Below, piece by piece: positions 6,699 through 10,302 of a DNA stretch of 10,302 bases. Source of the DNA: Acidobacteriota bacterium (GTDB taxonomy: Bacteria; Acidobacteriota; Terriglobia; Terriglobales; Acidobacteriaceae); contig JAJZJJ010000051.1 of the NCBI GenBank assembly GCA_021810175.1, forward strand, positions 1 to 10,302, read 5' to 3'. The position numbers and the translations under genes are program-made. Under the pieces are notes generated by a model, which did not search any database, was not told the origin of the DNA, and worked only from the letters and a program-made list of their open reading frames with translations. The stretch's first letter is position 1, and each line of letters begins with the position of its first letter.

Positions 6699-6901
6699 GC
6701 CCGCCGGGATTTGCGCTCGGCCTTGTAGTCGTATTTCGGATCGTATTCGATGGTTCCGAACAGGCGGATGACATCCTTTTGCCGGTGTCGCCGGACGTAC
6801 TCGTCCAGCGCGGCAGTCACGGCTGCCTTCTTCGACCGATGGCCTCCCAGCGCGCGGGCTTCCTCGATCAGCTTGTCGTCCAGCGCAAGATTGGTCGGCA
6901 T
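6695..6901 (-). CDS. vapB: Type II antitoxin VapB, ribbon-helix-helix-like
   Basis: A 68-residue antitoxin. The N-terminal part, MPTNLALDDKLIEEARALG, is the beta strand plus first helix of the VapB ribbon-helix-helix DNA-binding domain. It is followed by SKKAAVTAALDEYVRRHRQ (23-41), the second helix with the family's 'tKkeaV..AL.eyvrr' pattern. The C-terminal end (FGTIEYDPKYDYKAERKSRRA) would wrap and inhibit the VapC active site. I chose the ATG at 6901 because GGGAGGA lies 7 nt upstream (6915-6909); an in-frame ATG at 6916 has no RBS and would place the Shine-Dalgarno inside the coding region. Its stop overlaps the vapC start. The product probably represses its own promoter through the near-palindrome just upstream. 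Confidence 0.92.
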   Translation of the reverse strand: MPTNLALDDKLIEEARALGGHRSKKAAVTAALDEYVRRHRQKDVIRLFGTIEYDPKYDYKAERKSRRA

Positions 6902-6916
6902 TCGGATTCCTCCCAT

Positions 6917-6939
6917 TGTGTAGCGCTTTACACATTATA
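6917..6939 (-). promoter_or_regulatory. vapBC promoter -10 box with overlapping operator-like palindrome
   Basis: On the minus strand a perfect TATAAT -10 box (6939-6934) runs into TGTGTAAAGCGCTACACA (6934-6917), an imperfect inverted repeat with TGTGTA/TACACA arms. The repeat would overlap the transcription start, just before the vapB Shine-Dalgarno. VapBC complexes are known to autorepress by binding such repeats. A second short repeat, GTGC-GAA-GCAC, lies at 6940-6950 in the spacer. The -35 element is weak (CTGGGG-like near 6961-6956), as expected for a promoter held by a local regulator. Confidence 0.65.
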
Positions 6940-6994
6940 GTGCGAAGCACACCGTCCCCAGCCCAGCCCGCCGCGGCTCCGCGCATCCCTCCGG

Positions 6995-7000
6995 TAAACT
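6995..7000 (+). promoter_or_regulatory. Possible -10 box of the hisS-aspS operon
   Basis: TAAACT lies 25 bp upstream of the hisS ATG and is the only AT-rich hexamer in a GC-rich stretch. No recognisable -35 box is seen. If it is used, transcription would begin near 7006-7008, giving a leader of about 20 nt. The proposal rests on position and composition alone. Confidence 0.3.
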
Positions 7001-7025
7001 GGTCTATGGACTCGGATTGCAACCC

Positions 7026-8381
7026 ATGACTCTGCTGAAAGCCGTGCGCGGCACGCGCGATCTTCTCCCGCCCGAAACCGATCTGTGGAATCACGTCGAG
7101 GCCACCGCCCGCCGCGTCTTCGCCCGCTACAACTTCGGCGAAATCCGCACCCCCGTCTTCGAGGACACCCAGCTCTTCGCCCGCGGCGTCGGCGAGGAAA
7201 CCGACATCGTCTCCAAGGAGATGTACACCTGGGAGGACAAAACCCTTACTCCCCTCAAGACACCCGGTCGCGAAGCCACTTTGAGCAAAGTAGACATTGA
7301 GGGCCGCCGGAGCAACGTCCCGCAGTCCCTGACCCTCCGCCCCGAGAACACCGCTGGCGTCGTCCGCGCCTACATCGAGCACAAGCTCGGTGAAACCGGC
7401 CTCCTCCAGAAGCTCTATTACATCGGCCCCCAGTTCCGCCGCGAGCGCCCCCAGAAAGGCCGCTACCGCCAGTTCTGGCAGATTGGCGCGGAGGTCATCG
7501 GCCCTCCCAGCGCCGGCTCCGAATCCCCCCTCCGCGACGCCGAAGTCCTCGAAATGCTCGCCAGCTTCCTCAACGAGCTGGGCATCTCCGGCTGGACCCT
7601 CGTCGTCAACTCCGTCGGCTCGGCCACGGACCGCCCCCGCTACATCGCCGCCCTGCGCGAAGCTCTCCAGGACAAGGCCCCACACATGTGCGCCGACTGC
7701 CAGCGCCGCGCCGAGACCAATCCCCTCCGCGTCCTCGACTGCAAAGTCCCCGAGGACCAGCCCATCATTGAAGCCCTGCCGAAGATCGCCGACTATCTCG
7801 ACGACGCCTCCCGCGCCCACTTCGCCCAGGTCCTCGCCGCGCTCGATGCCTGCGGCGTCCCCTATCAGGTCAGCCCCCGCCTCGTTCGCGGACTCGACTA
7901 CTACACCCGCACCACCTTCGAGTTCACCCACGGCGGCCTCGGCGCACAAAACGCCCTCCTCGGCGGCGGCCGCTACGACGGCCTCTCCGAAATGCTCGGC
8001 GGACCCAAAGCCCCCGGCATCGGCTTCGCCATAGGCCTCGACCGCCTCATCCTCACTCTCCAGGCCCAGGCGGAAGCCGCGCCCGAAAAACCCGCGCCGC
8101 TCCTCGCCGACGCCTACATCGCGCCCCTCGGCGACGCCATGGACGCCCCGGCCCTCGCCCTCGCCCGCGAACTGCGCCGCGAAGGCCTCCGCATCGAGCT
8201 GGGCGATGGCGCCTTTCGCCTCAAAAAGTCCTTTGAAGCCGGCAACAAGCTCGCCCGCAACATCGTCCTGCTGGGCGAAGACGAGCAGCGCTCCGGTATC
8301 CTGACGGTAAAGCGCTTCGCCACCGGCGAACAGATCAAAGTCCCGCGCGCCGACCTCGCGCAGACTCTAAAAAACAGTTAG
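7026..8381 (+). CDS. hisS: Histidyl-tRNA synthetase
   Basis: A class II synthetase that charges tRNA-His. With the ATG at 7026 it has 451 residues, slightly above the roughly 420-430 usual for bacteria. Visible: AVRGTRDLLPPE (6-17), motif 1 around EIRTPVFEDTQLF (39-51), SLTLRPENTAG (101-111) binding substrate, motif 2 FRRERPQKGRYRQFWQIG (137-154), the Cys-containing segment CADCQRR/NPLRVLDCK, the histidine-specific loop RGLDYYTRTTFEF (288-300), GGGRYDGL (313-320), motif 3 GIGFAIGLDRL (331-341) and a C-terminal anticodon-binding domain from about 360. The extra length comes largely from a 29-residue stretch (72-100) replacing the usual short turn before SLTLRPE. A TTG at 7017 is an alternative start adding three residues; neither start has a strong RBS. 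It is followed after 9 bp by aspS, so the two are probably cotranscribed. Confidence 0.96.
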   Translation: MTLLKAVRGTRDLLPPETDLWNHVEATARRVFARYNFGEIRTPVFEDTQLFARGVGEETDIVSKEMYTWEDKTLTPLKTPGREATLSKVDIEGRRSNVPQSLTLRPENTAGVVRAYIEHKLGETGLLQKLYYIGPQFRRERPQKGRYRQFWQIGAEVIGPPSAGSESPLRDAEVLEMLASFLNELGISGWTLVVNSVGSATDRPRYIAALREALQDKAPHMCADCQRRAETNPLRVLDCKVPEDQPIIEALPKIADYLDDASRAHFAQVLAALDACGVPYQVSPRLVRGLDYYTRTTFEFTHGGLGAQNALLGGGRYDGLSEMLGGPKAPGIGFAIGLDRLILTLQAQAEAAPEKPAPLLADAYIAPLGDAMDAPALALARELRREGLRIELGDGAFRLKKSFEAGNKLARNIVLLGEDEQRSGILTVKRFATGEQIKVPRADLAQTLKNS

Positions 8382-8390
8382 GAAGCGAAC

Positions 8391-10226
8391 TTGCTGGATT
8401 TTCTGGGAACACGCCAACGCACCCATACCTGCGGACAGCTCCGCGCTGCCGATGCCGGCCAGACCGTCACCCTCATGGGCTGGGTCAACCGCCGCCGCGA
8501 CCACGGCAACCTCATCTTCCTCGACCTCCGCGACCGCTACGGCATCACCCAGGTCGTCCTCGACAAGGAGCTCTCGCCCGACGGCCACGCCAAAGCCGAG
8601 CAGGCTCGCCCCGAGTACGTCATCTGCGCCGTCGGCAAGGTCCGCCTGCGCGATCCGGAAGCCATCAATCCCAAAATGGCCACCGGCGAAATCGAAATCG
8701 CCGCCACCGAGCTCCTCATCCTCAACGACTCCAAAGTGCCGCCCTTTTCCCCCGCCGAGGACGCCATCGCCAACGAGGAGGTCCGCCTCAAGTACCGCTA
8801 CCTCGACCTCCGCCGCCCGGAGATGGCCCGCAACCTCGAAGTCCGGCACAAGGTCGCCCTCGCCGTCCGCGAATACCTCGCCGCCCAGGGCTTCTTCGAG
8901 ATTGAAACGCCCTTCATGACCCGCTCCACCCCCGAAGGCGCCCGCGACTACCTCGTCCCCAGCCGCGTCCATCCCGGCGAGTTCTACGCTCTGCCGCAGT
9001 CGCCCCAGCTCTTCAAGCAGATCCTCATGGTCTCCGGCCTGGACAAGTACTTCCAGATCGCCCGCTGCTTCCGCGACGAGGACCTCCGCGCCGACCGCCA
9101 GCCCGAATTCACCCAAATCGATCTGGAGATGACCTTCCCCCAGCAGGAAACCATCTTCGCCGTCGTCGAGGGCTTCCTCAAGGCCGCCTTCTCCGTCACC
9201 GGCGAGGCCATCGGCCTGCCCTTCCCGCGCATGACCTACGATGAGGCCATCCGCAACTACGGCATCGACAAGCCCGACCTCCGCCTGCCTCCCATGACCG
9301 ACGCCCGCGACGTCTTCACCGCCGAGGAAGTCGCCTCGCTCAAAATCGAGCCGGGTCTGCCCATCGTCGCCATCGTCATCCCCAACAAAACGGCGATGAG
9401 CAACACCCAGAAGAAAGCCTTCGGCCAGGAAATCAACGCCGCCGTCGGTCCCGATCTCGCCTGGCTGGACACCGAGCGCCTCGCCTCCAGCCCCCAGTTC
9501 GCGCCGCTGGCCGCCCGCATCGATGCCGCCGCCGCCAAAAACTGCGGCCTCGAACGGGTCGAGCCGGAACACCGCCTCATCGTCGTCACCCCGCGCGTCG
9601 GAGCCACCCCGCCCGCCCGCGACCATCTCTGGATCTACCGCAAGGCCGGCCAGCTCCGCCTCGACCTCGCAAAGCGCTTCCAGGACGAGCACAAGGCCTT
9701 CGATAAGAAGGGAACCGCCGACGATTACCGCTTCCTCTGGGTCACCGACTTCCCCTTCTTCGAGTGGGACGACGAAGCCAAAACCTGGACCTTCGCCCAT
9801 CACCCCTTCACCTCGCCTCACGAGGACGACCTCGTTGCCGGCCGCATGGAATCCGACCCCGAAGCCGTCCGCGCCCTCGCCTACGACATCGTGCTCAACG
9901 GCGTCGAGCTGGGCTCCGGCTCCATCCGTATCCACCGCCAGGACGTCCAGCAGCACATCTTCCGCGCCCTCGGCATGTCCGACGAAGAGGCAAAGGAGCG
10001 CTTCGGCTTCTTCCTCGAAGCCCTGCAGTACGGCACTCCGCCCCACGGCGGCATCGCCCTCGGCCTCGACCGCCTGGTCATGATCCTCGCCGGCGCTTCC
10101 AGCCTCCGCGAAGTCATCGCCTTCCCCAAGACCGCCAAAGCCATCGACCTCATGGTCGACGCGCCCACCCCGGTCAGCGAAACCCAGCTGCGCGAGCTGC
10201 ACATCCGCCCCGTCCTGCGCAGCTAG
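8391..10226 (+). CDS. aspS: Aspartyl-tRNA synthetase, bacterial type
   Basis: A class IIb synthetase attaching Asp to tRNA-Asp. Its 611 residues match the bacterial type with the GAD insertion. Domains: N-terminal OB-fold anticodon domain (1-115; GWVNRRRDHGN, LDLRDRYG), motif 1 near YLDLRRPEMARNLEVRHKV, substrate segment FMTRSTPEGARDYLVPSR (175-192), QSPQLFKQ (203-210), motif 2 FRDEDLRADRQPEFTQID (227-244), GAD insertion (about 295-425), HHPFTSP (470-476), LNGVELGSGSIRIH (502-515) and motif 3 GIALGLDRLVMIL (554-566). The start is TTG at 8391, supported by AGGAAG ending 5 nt upstream; no nearer ATG keeps the conserved THTCGQLR start. His38, in RRRDHGN, is the residue linked in Pseudomonas to non-discriminating AspRS, which also charges tRNA-Asn. 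The gene is intact and forms an operon with hisS. Confidence 0.97.
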   Translation: MLDFLGTRQRTHTCGQLRAADAGQTVTLMGWVNRRRDHGNLIFLDLRDRYGITQVVLDKELSPDGHAKAEQARPEYVICAVGKVRLRDPEAINPKMATGEIEIAATELLILNDSKVPPFSPAEDAIANEEVRLKYRYLDLRRPEMARNLEVRHKVALAVREYLAAQGFFEIETPFMTRSTPEGARDYLVPSRVHPGEFYALPQSPQLFKQILMVSGLDKYFQIARCFRDEDLRADRQPEFTQIDLEMTFPQQETIFAVVEGFLKAAFSVTGEAIGLPFPRMTYDEAIRNYGIDKPDLRLPPMTDARDVFTAEEVASLKIEPGLPIVAIVIPNKTAMSNTQKKAFGQEINAAVGPDLAWLDTERLASSPQFAPLAARIDAAAAKNCGLERVEPEHRLIVVTPRVGATPPARDHLWIYRKAGQLRLDLAKRFQDEHKAFDKKGTADDYRFLWVTDFPFFEWDDEAKTWTFAHHPFTSPHEDDLVAGRMESDPEAVRALAYDIVLNGVELGSGSIRIHRQDVQQHIFRALGMSDEEAKERFGFFLEALQYGTPPHGGIALGLDRLVMILAGASSLREVIAFPKTAKAIDLMVDAPTPVSETQLRELHIRPVLRS

Positions 10227-10249
10227 CTGTGGAGTGTCAACAGGTTGCT

Positions 10250-10290
10250 CCGATCGAGGGCTGATCGGCTGACGGGTGGCGACCAGCCGA
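10250..10290 (+). other. Two overlapping hairpins downstream of aspS
   Basis: After the aspS stop, CCGATC (10250-10255) pairs with GATCGG (10263-10268) around a 7-nt loop. TCGGCTG (10265-10271) pairs with CAGCCGA (10284-10290) around a 12-nt loop. The two stems share bases 10265-10268, so they cannot form together. Neither is followed by a T-run within the window, so an intrinsic terminator cannot be claimed. No gene is seen in the last 76 bases. Confidence 0.4.
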
Positions 10291-10302
10291 GACTACCATG
10301 CG

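Noticed and set aside
6699..7949. Long minus-strand open frame antisense to hisS, fused upstream of vapC
   Set aside because: Gly/Ala/Asp/Glu-rich composition is what the antisense of C-ending codons gives in GC-rich DNA. The plus strand encodes an unmistakable HisRS, and vapC has its own start overlapping vapB.
8367..10202. 611-residue minus-strand open frame across aspS
   Set aside because: It mirrors aspS almost exactly and is a low-complexity Gly/Glu/Val/Ala string with no recognisable domain, an antisense shadow of biased codon use.

Overview
The window is a GC-rich bacterial chromosome segment, almost fully coding, and carries mainly core housekeeping genes. No mobile element, CRISPR array, tRNA or rRNA is visible. 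The mix of genes suggests an Acidobacteria-type genome: three poorly characterised secreted proteins, an elongation factor P with the loop 'RTPGNLRAF', and C-biased codon use. That assignment is an inference from recalled family resemblance, not a search result.

Layout, left to right. (1) Positions 1-54, minus strand: the first 18 codons of a short-chain dehydrogenase/reductase that runs off the window. (2) A strong hairpin terminator (about 98-132) ends a minus-strand gene for a secreted protein of unknown function (151-1194). (3) A divergent plus-strand gene (1268-2371) encodes a second secreted unknown protein with a very basic His/Arg/Lys insert. It ends at a probable bidirectional terminator (2374-2397). 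(4) A minus-strand block, in transcription order: vapB-vapC toxin-antitoxin (6901 to 6282), trpE (6252-4690), trpG (4647-4084), a secreted FecR-like unknown protein (4084-3128) whose GTG start overlaps the trpG stop, and efp (2987-2427). (5) Divergent from vapB is a plus-strand pair of aminoacyl-tRNA synthetase genes, hisS (7026-8381) and aspS (8391-10226), 9 bp apart.

How the genes relate. TrpE and TrpG form the two subunits of anthranilate synthase, the first committed step of tryptophan synthesis; TrpE keeps the feedback-site LLES motif. HisRS, AspRS and EF-P serve translation. VapBC is a self-regulated type II toxin-antitoxin pair with a clear TATAAT box and an overlapping near-palindrome, and it lies just upstream of trpE in the same direction. 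The 29-bp vapC-trpE gap leaves no room for a trp leader or attenuator, so trpE is either read through from vapBC or uses a promoter inside vapC.

I found no convincing new multi-gene system. The points most worth a second look are the FecR-like protein with a cationic tail coupled to trpG, the 25-residue AT-richer insertion in HisRS, the Asn at the EF-P tip where Lys or Arg is usual, and the His38 marker of a possibly non-discriminating AspRS.
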